From Allobosea sp. TND4EK4 (GTDB lineage Bacteria; Pseudomonadota; Alphaproteobacteria; Rhizobiales; Beijerinckiaceae): DNA of 64,000 nt. How positions within the stretch are numbered: position 1 is the first letter of the stretch; each line of letters starts with the position of its first letter. The translations under genes and the position numbers were made by a program. The DNA lies in assembly GCF_900156025.1 (NCBI RefSeq), contig NZ_FTMO01000003.1, positions 62,001-126,000 of the forward strand. Reading direction: 5' to 3'. The notes beneath the pieces are model-generated. The model saw nothing but the letters and a program-made list of their open reading frames with translations. It made no database searches and was not told the origin of the DNA. Shown in pieces: positions 38,307 through 46,464 of the stretch.

Positions 38307-38879
38307 ATGGGTGTTGCCCTGCTTTTCCGCGGCATGGCCCACAACAATGCCTGGGCCAACCACCGGCTGCTTAGCGCCTGCGCCGGACTTTCACAGGATG
38401 AGTTCATCGCCCCGCGGACAGGGTTCTTCCCGAGCCTGCGGGCGACACTGAACCATATCCTCGTCATCGACCGGTTCTATATCGATGCGATGGAGGGCGG
38501 CCGGCTCGGGCCGGACGCCTGGGCCGATCCTGAGCCCTGCACGGATGTTGCGGCGCTGCGGCAGGCGCAAGGCGACATCGACCGGAGGCTGATCGCCATC
38601 GTCGAGCAGGCTGGCGAAGCCGGCTTCGACCGCATCGTGTCGGTTCACCGTCGCAGCCACATCCAGCGCGAGCGACTGGGCCGCCTGCTCCTGCATCTTG
38701 TCCAGCACCAGATCCACCATCGCGGGCAGGCGCATGCGATGCTGAGCGGCACATCGGTGGCGCCGCCGCAGCTCGACGAGTTCTATTCGGTGGGAGAAGC
38801 GCCCCTGCGTGCGGCCGAGTTCGCCGAACTCGGCTGGACGGAGGAGGGCGTCTGGGGGCAGGCGGCCGCCGCCCCCTAG
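38307..38879 (+). CDS. DinB family protein
   Basis: A 190-residue DinB/YfiT four-helix-bundle protein. The ATG at 38307 has GGAGAGG upstream; the longer open frame to 37881 runs antisense-like through lpdA and is not used. Metal-ligand histidines are placed as in the family: His in TLNHILVIDR (about 51) and the pair in HQIHHRGQ (about 138). Members act as thiol-S-transferases or are uncharacterised. It ends 1 nt before the convergent cupin gene stop. Confidence 0.88.
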   Translation: MGVALLFRGMAHNNAWANHRLLSACAGLSQDEFIAPRTGFFPSLRATLNHILVIDRFYIDAMEGGRLGPDAWADPEPCTDVAALRQAQGDIDRRLIAIVEQAGEAGFDRIVSVHRRSHIQRERLGRLLLHLVQHQIHHRGQAHAMLSGTSVAPPQLDEFYSVGEAPLRAAEFAELGWTEEGVWGQAAAAP

Positions 38880-38880
38880 C

Positions 38881-39390
38881 TCAGGCGGCGAGCCCGCCCT
38901 GCGAGCTTGCATCGCCGCGCAGGGCATTGCGGAGCCGATAGGCGAGCGCGACCGGCTTGGGGAAGCGCTTGCGGCAGAAGGCGATCTTGCGGACATAGGT
39001 CTCGATGCGCCAGGTCGCCCAGGTGCCGCCTGCGAAATAGCCGATATCGCCGGTGCGCAGCACGCGCTCGGAGCCGTCCGCCGCCGTGACATGCACCTCG
39101 CCCTCGAGGATCACGACCGTCTCGTCCCAGTCGAAGTACCAGCGGAAGGTGCCGGCCGAGCAATCCCAGACCGCCGTGCTCGCCGCGTCGTCTCCGGCGC
39201 GCGAATGCAGGGCCACCCGCGCCTGCGGGTCACCGGCCAGGACCCATGAGGGCTCGATGGGCGCCGCCTTCATTTCGAGATCGCCGAGGGCATGGGCGAC
39301 CAGAGGAGGCTGCTCGGGAGCGGCAGCGACGGCAGGCATCTGGCGCAGCATCGTGGCGGCAGCGCTGGCGATCATGAATTTGAGCGACAT
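38881..39390 (-). CDS. Cupin domain protein
   Basis: A 169-residue protein from the ATG at 39390 (AGGAGG upstream). The first 22 residues (FMIASAAATMLRQMPAVAAA) could be a weak signal sequence. A single cupin barrel follows: AGTFRWYFDWDETVVILEGEVHVTAADG (about 85-112) and GDIGYFAGGTWATWRI match the Cupin_3/DUF861 type, in which tryptophans replace some metal His ligands. Function unknown. Confidence 0.8.
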   Translation of the reverse strand: MSLKFMIASAAATMLRQMPAVAAAPEQPPLVAHALGDLEMKAAPIEPSWVLAGDPQARVALHSRAGDDAASTAVWDCSAGTFRWYFDWDETVVILEGEVHVTAADGSERVLRTGDIGYFAGGTWATWRIETYVRKIAFCRKRFPKPVALAYRLRNALRGDASSQGGLAA

Positions 39391-39525
39391 GGGTCCTCCT
39401 TGAGCCAAAGCCCTCATAGGATGCCGGCGTGAAGGTGCGCTTTCGGGAATGGACTGCATTTGAGCGATCGGCCACCATTGGCGCCAGCCTCGATAAAACA
39501 GGGGACAACCGGCGCGAAAGGGCTT

Positions 39526-39540
39526 GAACAAATCAAGAAC
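39526..39540 (+). promoter_or_regulatory. LexA (SOS) box of alphaproteobacterial type
   Basis: GAAC-N7-GAAC direct repeat, exactly the LexA operator described for Rhizobiales and Rhodobacter. It is located 89 bp before the ssb start codon. Confidence 0.7.
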
Positions 39541-39628
39541 ATGATTGATCGTGGGGCGTCGGGCGCGTAGGGTCCCGCACCGGTCGCAAGACCGTTTCGT
39601 GATGAAGTGCGCAGGAAGGGAAGCCGCC

Positions 39629-40171
39629 ATGGCTGGCAGCGTCAACAAGGTCATTCTGGTCGGCAATCTCGGGCGCGACCCTGAAGTGCGCCGCCTCGGC
39701 AGCGGCGAGCCGGTCGTCAACCTGCGCATCGCCACCTCGGAGACCTGGCGCGACAAGCAGTCGGGCGAGCGCAAGGAGCGCACCGAGTGGCACTCCGTGG
39801 TGATCTTCAACGAGAACCTCGCCAAGGTGGCCGAGCAGTATCTCAAGAAGGGCTCGAAGGTTTACATCGAGGGCCAGCTCCAGACCCGGAAATGGCAGGA
39901 CCAGTCAGGCGTCGAGAAGTACACGACCGAGATCGTGCTCCAGCGCTTCCGCGGCGAGCTGACCATTCTCGACAGCCGCCAGAGCGGCGGGAGCGAGGAA
40001 TATGGCGAGGGCTCGGGCGGCGGTTATGGCGAGGAGCGCTCGGGCGGAGCCGGCGGCTCCTTCGGCCGGCAGGGCGCGATGGGCGGTAGCGGTGGCTCGC
40101 GCCAGCCAGCCATGTCGAGCGGCGGCGGACGTTCATCCTCCAGCCATCTCGACGACGACATCCCGTTCTAG
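39629..40171 (+). CDS. ssb: Single-stranded DNA-binding protein
   Basis: Coats ssDNA in replication and repair. The 180-residue protein starts at the ATG at 39629 ([21 protein letters not shown]) after GGAAGGGAAG. The OB fold spans about 1-112, followed by a Gly/Ser/Gln-rich linker and the partner-binding acidic tip DDDIPF. The open upstream extension is not SSB-like. A LexA box upstream indicates SOS induction. Confidence 0.97.
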   Translation: MAGSVNKVILVGNLGRDPEVRRLGSGEPVVNLRIATSETWRDKQSGERKERTEWHSVVIFNENLAKVAEQYLKKGSKVYIEGQLQTRKWQDQSGVEKYTTEIVLQRFRGELTILDSRQSGGSEEYGEGSGGGYGEERSGGAGGSFGRQGAMGGSGGSRQPAMSSGGGRSSSSHLDDDIPF

Positions 40172-40278
40172 GATCAGTTGGGACGGTCTACGCCGTCAGA
40201 GTATCGCGATCGCAGACGGTAGTGTGCGTCATCGTTCGGCCGGCTGCGCCGGCTGCCGAGGTGAGGAGGCGCGGCACC

Positions 40279-40779
40279 ATGTTCGAGGCGCGCAGCATCG
40301 AGACAGGCGACAAGGCGGTATTCTATCGCGAACTCGCTGCCCAGCTCGAAGCGCTTCTCCATGGCGAGACCGACGCGGTCGCCAATGCCGCCAACACTGC
40401 CGCGCTGCTTTACCAGACGATGCCGGATCTGAACTGGGCCGGCTTCTATTTCATGCGTGATGGGGAGCTGGTGCTGGGTCCGTTCCAGGGCAAGCCGGCC
40501 TGCGTGCGCATTCCTGTCGGCAAGGGTGTCTGCGGCGCGGCCGTCGCGCGGCGCAGGACGATGCTGATCGAGGATGTTCACGCCTTTCCCGGGCATATCG
40601 CCTGCGATGCCGCCTCGCGCTCGGAACTCGTCGTGCCGTTGCCAGGCCCTGACGGCGTCATCGGCGTCATCGATCTCGACAGCCCGTCGCCTGCGCGTTT
40701 CGACGAGGCGGACCGCGTCGGAATCGAGCGGATCGCGGCGCTCTACCTCGTCGGCTGCGGCGTTGTGGCGCTGACCTGA
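40279..40779 (+). CDS. Free methionine-(R)-sulfoxide reductase (GAF domain)
   Basis: Reduces free Met-R-O. The 166-residue GAF-domain protein starts at the ATG at 40279 after AGGAGG. The three family cysteines are Cys75, Cys85 and Cys109, with the same 10 and 24 residue spacing as in the E. coli enzyme, in contexts KPACVRIPVGKGVCG and HIACDAASRSELVVP. It is 3 nt before the ModE-like gene, so the two are probably one transcript. Confidence 0.9.
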   Translation: MFEARSIETGDKAVFYRELAAQLEALLHGETDAVANAANTAALLYQTMPDLNWAGFYFMRDGELVLGPFQGKPACVRIPVGKGVCGAAVARRRTMLIEDVHAFPGHIACDAASRSELVVPLPGPDGVIGVIDLDSPSPARFDEADRVGIERIAALYLVGCGVVALT

Positions 40780-40782
40780 CCC

Positions 40783-41133
40783 GTGCCGTCGCTGCTCCTG
40801 CGGATCGACCTCGACCCGGCCGGCCGTATCGGCCCCGGCAAGATCGAGCTTCTCGAGAAGATCGAGGCGCTCGGTTCGATCTCGGCCGCAGGCCGGGCGA
40901 TGGCGATGTCCTACCGGCGCGCCTGGGAACTGGTCGAGGAATTGAACGCCCTGTTCGGCAAGCCGGTGGTCGAGCGACAGGTCGGCGGCCGCAATGGCGG
41001 AGGCGCCAGGCTGACCGCGCTCGGCCGCAGGCTCGTCGAGCACTTCCGCGCGATCGAGGCCGCGGTGGCGCTGGCCGCCGGCGAGCATCTGGCGGCGCTG
41101 CAAGCCGAGATCACCCCGACCGAACCTGTCTGA
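40783..41133 (+). CDS. ModE-type winged-helix regulator lacking the molybdate-binding domain
   Basis: A 116-residue protein made only of the ModE N-terminal (LysR-like) winged helix: GPGKIELLEKIEALGSISAAGRAMAMSYRRAWELVEELN with wing sequence GGRNGGGARLTALG. The C-terminal tandem Mop domains of full ModE are absent, as in short ModE homologues. A GTG start is used. It lies upstream of exbB and 8 kb from modABC, whose promoter carries a Mo-box-like palindrome and may be its target. Confidence 0.85.
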   Translation: MPSLLLRIDLDPAGRIGPGKIELLEKIEALGSISAAGRAMAMSYRRAWELVEELNALFGKPVVERQVGGRNGGGARLTALGRRLVEHFRAIEAAVALAAGEHLAALQAEITPTEPV

Positions 41134-41453
41134 GTCGGCTGCCCGTCCCGGCGCGCCCAAGCCCCCCGGCACGGCTCGCGAAGCGGGCCTCCGTGGTGAT
41201 GCCACGCCCCTTTCGCACCCCCTCATCGTGCGCGGTCGGGGCCGCCAGGGAATGCGAGGGGTTGACAGAGCGAGCTGATTCCAACACTGGGTTTGGCATA
41301 CAAGCCATTGATAATGCTTGTATTTTTTAATTATTCCAATGTGGAAGACCACCATCGCCTTCGAATGGCCAGGCCGTCCGGTTTCTCGCCGGGGACCTGC
41401 CCGAGGGGCGGCGGGCCGGAGCCAGGGCGCTTCGGAGAATGGGACTTGTCAGG
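41134..41453. other. 320-bp gap between modE-like gene and exbB: promoter/operator region
   Basis: No gene is supported. The first 140 bp are GC-rich with nothing recognised. The second part is AT-rich (41298-41340) and holds the ATACAAGC/GCTTGTAT dyad described separately, so this is probably the iron- or metal-responsive control region for exbB-exbD-tonB. Confidence 0.6.
41298..41323. promoter_or_regulatory. 8-10-8 dyad operator upstream of exbB
   Basis: Perfect arms ATACAAGC and GCTTGTAT separated by 10 nt, within the only AT-rich stretch of the region. The half-site resembles, in opposite orientation, the TTGTAT/ATACAA arms of the Mo-box-like palindrome before modA. The cognate regulator is unknown; the adjacent ModE-like protein or an iron regulator are candidates. 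Confidence 0.5.
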
Positions 41454-42401
<948 letters not shown>

Positions 42402-42404
42402 GCC

Positions 42405-42851
42405 ATGGCCGTCTCGCTCAAGGAACCGCAGGACGGCGAGCTCGGCGAAGTGGCCGATATCAACGTCACGCCCTTCATCGACGTCATCCTGGTGCTTCTG
42501 ATCATCTTCATGGTGGCGGCGCCGCTCTCGACGGTCGATGTCGCGGTCGACCTGCCGGTCTCCAATGCGCAGCCTCAGCCGCGGCCGGACACGCCGGTGT
42601 TCCTGACCGTGAAGGGCGACCTCTCCCTGGCGCTGGGCAATGACGCCGTGCCGCGCGAGGCGCTGCAGGCGACGCTCGACCAGCGCACGAACCACGACCG
42701 CGAGCAGCGCGTCTTCCTGCGCGCCGACGGCGCCGTCTCCTATCGCGATCTGATGGAGGTGATGAACCAGTTGCGCAGCGCCGGCTATCTCAAGATCGCG
42801 CTGGTCGGGCTGGAGGATACGGGCCAAGGCGCGGCGGGAACCAGGCCGTGA
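42405..42851 (+). CDS. exbD: TonB-system subunit ExbD
   Basis: A 148-residue single-pass protein. The conserved ADINVTPFIDVILVLLIIFMVAAPL (about 17-41) contains the proton-carrying Asp in the membrane helix, followed by the periplasmic ExbD domain. The stop overlaps the tonB GTG start by 4 nt. Confidence 0.95.
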   Translation: MAVSLKEPQDGELGEVADINVTPFIDVILVLLIIFMVAAPLSTVDVAVDLPVSNAQPQPRPDTPVFLTVKGDLSLALGNDAVPREALQATLDQRTNHDREQRVFLRADGAVSYRDLMEVMNQLRSAGYLKIALVGLEDTGQGAAGTRP

Positions 42852-43720
42852 GTGCGGGCCGCACCACGACGCTCGATCGCTATGGCCTCGCGACGCTGCG
42901 CTGGGGGCTGGCGGCATTGCTGGTCGCGGGCGCGCATGGCGGCGCCGGCTGGGCGATCGCGACCTGGCAGCGCGCCGAAGCCGCGCCCGGCGCACCGTCG
43001 GCGGCGGTCATGATCGAGCTCGCGCCTCTGGCCGTCGCGCCCGAGATGCCGCAGCAGGATCTTGCGCCGGGGCCCGAGACGGTCGAGGCGCAGCCCGAAC
43101 CACAGCCGCCGAAGCCCACCGACCCGCCGAAGGAGATGGAGCCTCCGCCGCCGGAGGAGGAGCCGGAGCCTGTCGCGGTGCCGGAACCTGAGATCAAGAT
43201 CCCCGAGCTGCCGCCGCTGCCCGATGCCGCCGCGACCCTCGCGCCGCCGCCGAAGCAGGAGCCACCACCGCCGCCGAAGAAGATCGAGCGCAAGCCTCTG
43301 CCCAAGCCGAAGGTCGTCGAGCGGAAGAAGCCGATCAATCCCGACAAGCCCCGCGCCGAACGCACCTCCGCCCCGGCCGCGCAGGCGCAGATCGCCGAGC
43401 GGGCGGCTGCGCCCGCCTCGGGAGCCTCCTCGGCCTCGCCGGCGGCTGCCGCGAGCTGGCGCGGATCGCTGATCGCGCATCTCAACCGCTTCAAGCGCTT
43501 CCCGAGCGGGGCCGCCCCCGGTACGGTTCAGGTCGCCTTCAGCATCGACAGGGCCGGGCGCGTCACCTCGGCGCGGCTCGTGCGCGGTTCGGGCGATGCG
43601 GCGCTGGACGAGGAAGCCGTCGCGATGATCCGCCGTGCGAGCCCCGTCCCCGCGCCGCCGGAAGGGCTGGGCGGCGGCGGGGCGGTTTCGCTGGCCGTGC
43701 CGATCCGCTTCTCGCGCTGA
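42848..43720 (+). CDS. tonB: TonB energy-transducing protein
   Basis: Links ExbBD to outer-membrane receptors. 290 residues from a GTG overlapping exbD. N-terminal anchor helix (about 19-38), long Pro/Glu/Lys spacer across the periplasm (about 70-200), and a C-terminal TonB domain with RFKRFPSGAAPGTVQVAFSIDRAGRV and GSGDAALDEEAVAMIRRASPVPAPP. No TonB-dependent receptor is encoded nearby, so the transported compound is not shown. Confidence 0.95.
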   Translation: MSAGRTTTLDRYGLATLRWGLAALLVAGAHGGAGWAIATWQRAEAAPGAPSAAVMIELAPLAVAPEMPQQDLAPGPETVEAQPEPQPPKPTDPPKEMEPPPPEEEPEPVAVPEPEIKIPELPPLPDAAATLAPPPKQEPPPPPKKIERKPLPKPKVVERKKPINPDKPRAERTSAPAAQAQIAERAAAPASGASSASPAAAASWRGSLIAHLNRFKRFPSGAAPGTVQVAFSIDRAGRVTSARLVRGSGDAALDEEAVAMIRRASPVPAPPEGLGGGGAVSLAVPIRFSR

Positions 43721-43824
43721 CGTCGTTCGCACTGGTTGCCTGCCGCGTCCGCTCGCGCGAAAACGGACGAACCGCCTGCGACGCCAGCGGTTGATCGGGA
43801 ATGGGCGCAGATAGGAGAATCACC

Positions 43825-44073
43825 ATGGTGGCACCGAAACTCGCTGCGGCGCTCCTGATCGGCCTGGCCTGCAGCGGCTGCGTCACGACCGAGGATCTGC
43901 GGGCCGCCGACGAGGCGCGTTGCCGCAGCTACGGTTTCCGCGTCCCGAGCGAAGCCTTTTCCAACTGCCTGCTCCAGCTCGATCTGGACCGCTCCGCCGA
44001 GCGGCGCGCCCGGTTCGACCGCATCGATGCCGGCTTCGGCGGGCCGCCCTGGTATGGCTGGCGGCGCTGGTAA
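43825..44073 (+). CDS. Small putative lipoprotein, hypothetical
   Basis: An 82-residue protein from the ATG at 43825 (GGAG upstream), with a signal MVAPKLAAALLIGLACSGC in which Cys19 or Cys16 could be the lipidation site; neither gives a perfect lipobox. The mature part has TTEDLRAADEARCRSYGF, two further cysteines and an Arg-rich, Trp-rich end (PPWYGWRRW). It follows tonB after 104 bp and may be co-transcribed. Confidence 0.6.
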   Translation: MVAPKLAAALLIGLACSGCVTTEDLRAADEARCRSYGFRVPSEAFSNCLLQLDLDRSAERRARFDRIDAGFGGPPWYGWRRW

Positions 44074-44095
44074 GAGCGCACGATCGCTCCGACAA

Positions 44096-44176
44096 GAAAA
44101 AAGGGCCGCGCAGAGCGCAGCCCAAGTCTAGGGAGGAAACGCCCAAGGAGGGCGACGCAACATCTCTGCTGCGCTG
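44096..44176 (-). ncRNA. Candidate trans-acting sRNA with anti-Shine-Dalgarno motifs
   Basis: About 80 nt on the minus strand. The predicted start near 44175 lies 7 nt after a -10 TATCTA. A hairpin CGCCC-TCCTT-GGGCG (44154-44140) places CCTCC-like sequence in its loop. A single-stranded TTTCCTCCC follows (44139-44131), then a 9-bp terminator stem (GGGCTGCGC/GCGCGGCCC, one G-U pair, loop TCT; 44123-44103) and T6. Repeated C/U-rich anti-SD motifs are typical of alphaproteobacterial sRNA families such as ar14 and 'cuckoo' RNAs; family membership is not tested. Confidence 0.55.
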
Positions 44177-44181
44177 CGATA

Positions 44182-44210
44182 TAGATAGGCCTGAAAACGT
44201 TTTCCCGCAA
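44182..44210 (-). promoter_or_regulatory. Sigma-70-like promoter of the sRNA candidate
   Basis: On the minus strand TTGCGG, 17-nt spacer and TATCTA (extended by TAT). It is followed 80 nt later by an intrinsic terminator with no ORF between. Confidence 0.5.
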
Positions 44211-44388
44211 GGGCAAAAGGGAAGCAAGACTGACCTGTTTTATAGCCAGACGAAGAGACGCGAATTCAACGGCTTACCTCTCAGTCTCGACAGATATGAT
44301 GGTTTCTTAGGCAGCGTCGCCCCGGCCGCCGCGACCACGAGGCGGTCGCAGGCCTGGCCGCGCCGCATTCGCCTTGCAGGCGCCTACG

Positions 44389-44420
44389 AAAAGGCCGCCG
44401 GAACTCAGGCTCCGACGGCC
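44389..44420 (-). terminator. Intrinsic terminator of the amidohydrolase gene
   Basis: Minus-strand stem GGCCGTCGGA/TCCGGCGGCC (one mismatch) with an 8-nt loop, then TTTT. It lies about 60 nt past the stop codon of the amidohydrolase gene. Confidence 0.65.
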
Positions 44421-44482
44421 CTGTTACCTGAATGCGCGGATACCATGCGGAGCCGTCGGGTCGCTCCGGATGGGGACTGCGC

Positions 44483-45901
44483 TCAGCCGAGAGACATCGT
44501 CAGCGGCGGCTTCACCTCGGGCGGCAGCGGGGAGGTGTAGCCCTCCTTGCCGAGGCGCGACTTGTGATCCGCCTTGGCGGCTTCCATCAACTTGGGATCG
44601 CTCAGGACAGCCGCGCCGGTCGCGGCCATCGCCTTGGCGACATGGACCATCGCCTTGTGAGCGGCGGGCTGCTTGCCCTGGGCCACCACCTGCCAGGTGT
44701 GGAAGGGGGTGCCCATCGCGACAGTCGGCGCATGGGCCTGGACCGTCGGAACGGCCCAGCTGACATCGCCGATATCGGTCGAGCCGATGGCGGGGTTGCG
44801 CTTGGCGTCACGCGGCACGAGGAAGTCTGCGAGCGGCGCGCCGGTGTCGGTCATGCCGACCGTACGCCAGATCGCGGCGATGTCCTGAGGCGAAAGCGTC
44901 TTGCGGATTTCCTCGGCGAAAGCCTTGTCGGCGTCGTCGAAATGCGGCGGGCCGAGATCCTCCATCACCCTGTGCATTGCCTCCTCGAGCGGGGTGTTGG
45001 CGACAAGGTCGGAGACGGCGCTGACGATGCGCATCTCCATCTTGGTTTCCGTCATCAAAGCCGCGCCTTCGGCGATCTTCTTCACGCGCTGGACGAGCTC
45101 CAGCATGCCGCGCAGATCACGCGCGCGGATCGAATAGCGCACGCGGGCATGGGCCTGCACGACGTTGGGGGCGATGCCGCCGGTATCGAGCAGGGCATAG
45201 TGGACGCGTGCATCGGACGGCATGTGCTCGCGCATGTAGTTCACGCCGACATTCATCAGCTCGACGGCGTCGAGCGCCGAGCGGCCGAGATGCGGCGCGG
45301 CAGCGGCATGCGAGGCGCGGCCGGTGAAGACGAAATCGGCACGGGTGTTGGCGAGCGCCAGCGCCGGCGCCACCTCCCAGAAGCTCGACGGATGCCAGGA
45401 GATCGCGACATCGGCGTCGTCGAAGGCGCCGGCGCGGACCATGAAGGCCTTGGCGGCGCCACCTTCCTCGGCCGGGCAGCCATAATAGCGCACGCGGCCG
45501 GGGATCTTGTTCTCGGCCAGCCAATCCTTCATCGCCACGGCGGCGAGCAGGGCGGCCGAGCCGAGCAGGTTGTGGCCGCAGCCATGGCCATGGCCGCCGG
45601 TCTCGATCTCCTTGTGCGAAGCAATGCCGGCCTCCTGCGACAGGCCGGGCAGGGCGTCGTACTCGCCGAGAAAGGCGATGACCGGGCCGCCTTCGCCCGC
45701 CTCGCCGATCACGGCGGTCGGAATGTCCGCGACGTTCTCGGTGATGCGGAAGCCATGATGCTTCAGCTCGGCGACATGCTCGGCGACCGAGCGCTTCTCG
45801 GTGTAGCACACCTCGGGCATGCCCCAGACCCGGTCGCTGAGCGCGATCAGGCGCTCCTTGTTCGCGTCGACATGCCGCCAAAGATCGTTTCGATTGTCCA
45901 T
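44483..45901 (-). CDS. M20D amidohydrolase (AbgB/p-aminobenzoyl-glutamate hydrolase-like)
   Basis: A 472-residue M20 family metal-dependent amidohydrolase from the ATG at 45901. It has a metal-ligand motif HGHGCGHNLLG, the catalytic-type PAEEGGAAKAFM, and a dimerisation domain with FTGRASHAAAAPHLGRSALDAVELMN. The C-terminal metal-site half contains GSTDIGDVSWAVPT. The sequence is closest to AbgB-like peptidases, cleaving an N-acyl or p-aminobenzoyl-glutamate bond. No AbgA or AbgT partner is adjacent, so the substrate is uncertain. Confidence 0.9.
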   Translation of the reverse strand: MDNRNDLWRHVDANKERLIALSDRVWGMPEVCYTEKRSVAEHVAELKHHGFRITENVADIPTAVIGEAGEGGPVIAFLGEYDALPGLSQEAGIASHKEIETGGHGHGCGHNLLGSAALLAAVAMKDWLAENKIPGRVRYYGCPAEEGGAAKAFMVRAGAFDDADVAISWHPSSFWEVAPALALANTRADFVFTGRASHAAAAPHLGRSALDAVELMNVGVNYMREHMPSDARVHYALLDTGGIAPNVVQAHARVRYSIRARDLRGMLELVQRVKKIAEGAALMTETKMEMRIVSAVSDLVANTPLEEAMHRVMEDLGPPHFDDADKAFAEEIRKTLSPQDIAAIWRTVGMTDTGAPLADFLVPRDAKRNPAIGSTDIGDVSWAVPTVQAHAPTVAMGTPFHTWQVVAQGKQPAAHKAMVHVAKAMAATGAAVLSDPKLMEAAKADHKSRLGKEGYTSPLPPEVKPPLTMSLG

Positions 45902-46052
45902 GCTCGTTCCACTGGCGCCCGGCCGGTCACCGGCGAGCCGCCATCCTCGTTGTGAGATCGATCCGCCGGGCGCCGGCGGCGCGGGCGGACGCGGCATAAG
46001 AGCAATCCCAGCCGCCCGCGTCCACCGCGCAGGCGCATGACGGAGCGGCGTC

Positions 46053-46463
46053 TCAGGCCTTGTCCCGCATGGCGGGCGCAGCGGCGAAATCGGCCAGGAT
46101 GGGGCAATCGGGCCGATGGTCGCCATGGCAATGCGCCGCAAGGTGCCGCAGCGTGTCGGCCATCGCCTGCAGTTCGGCGGCCTTGGCCTCCAGATCGCGG
46201 ATATGGTCCGTGGCCAGCTTCTTGACGTCGGCGCTGGCGCGGCTGCGGTCGTGCCACAAGGCGAGCAGCTCGCGCGTTTCCTCCAGCGAGAAGCCGAGGT
46301 CGCGGGCGCGGCGGATGAAGCGCAGCGTATGCACCTCGTCCTCGGCATAGACGCGATACTGGGACGCCGTACGCGCGGCTGGCGCGATCAGCCCGATGCT
46401 CTCGTAATAGCGGATCATCTTGGCGCTGACGCCCGAGCGCGCCGAGGCTTCGCCGATATTCAT
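46053..46463 (-). CDS. cueR: Copper-responsive MerR-family activator CueR
   Basis: A 136-residue MerR-family regulator. The N-terminal helix-turn-helix is MNIGEASARSGVSAKMIRYYESIGLI, followed by a long dimerisation helix and the Cu(I) loop CHGDHRPDC with Cys112 and Cys120, the same positions as in E. coli CueR. It starts 1 nt after the copA stop, so it is co-transcribed with and activates copA. Confidence 0.94.
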   Translation of the reverse strand: MNIGEASARSGVSAKMIRYYESIGLIAPAARTASQYRVYAEDEVHTLRFIRRARDLGFSLEETRELLALWHDRSRASADVKKLATDHIRDLEAKAAELQAMADTLRHLAAHCHGDHRPDCPILADFAAAPAMRDKA

Positions 46464-46464
46464 C

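Larger units (their letters stand above)
44074..44482. other. 409-bp intergenic region with sRNA candidate and terminator
   Basis: No protein gene is supported. On the minus strand it holds the terminator of the amidohydrolase gene (44389-44420), then a promoter (44182-44210) and a terminated short transcription unit (44096-44176) interpreted as an sRNA. The rest (44221-44380) shows nothing recognisable. Confidence 0.6.
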
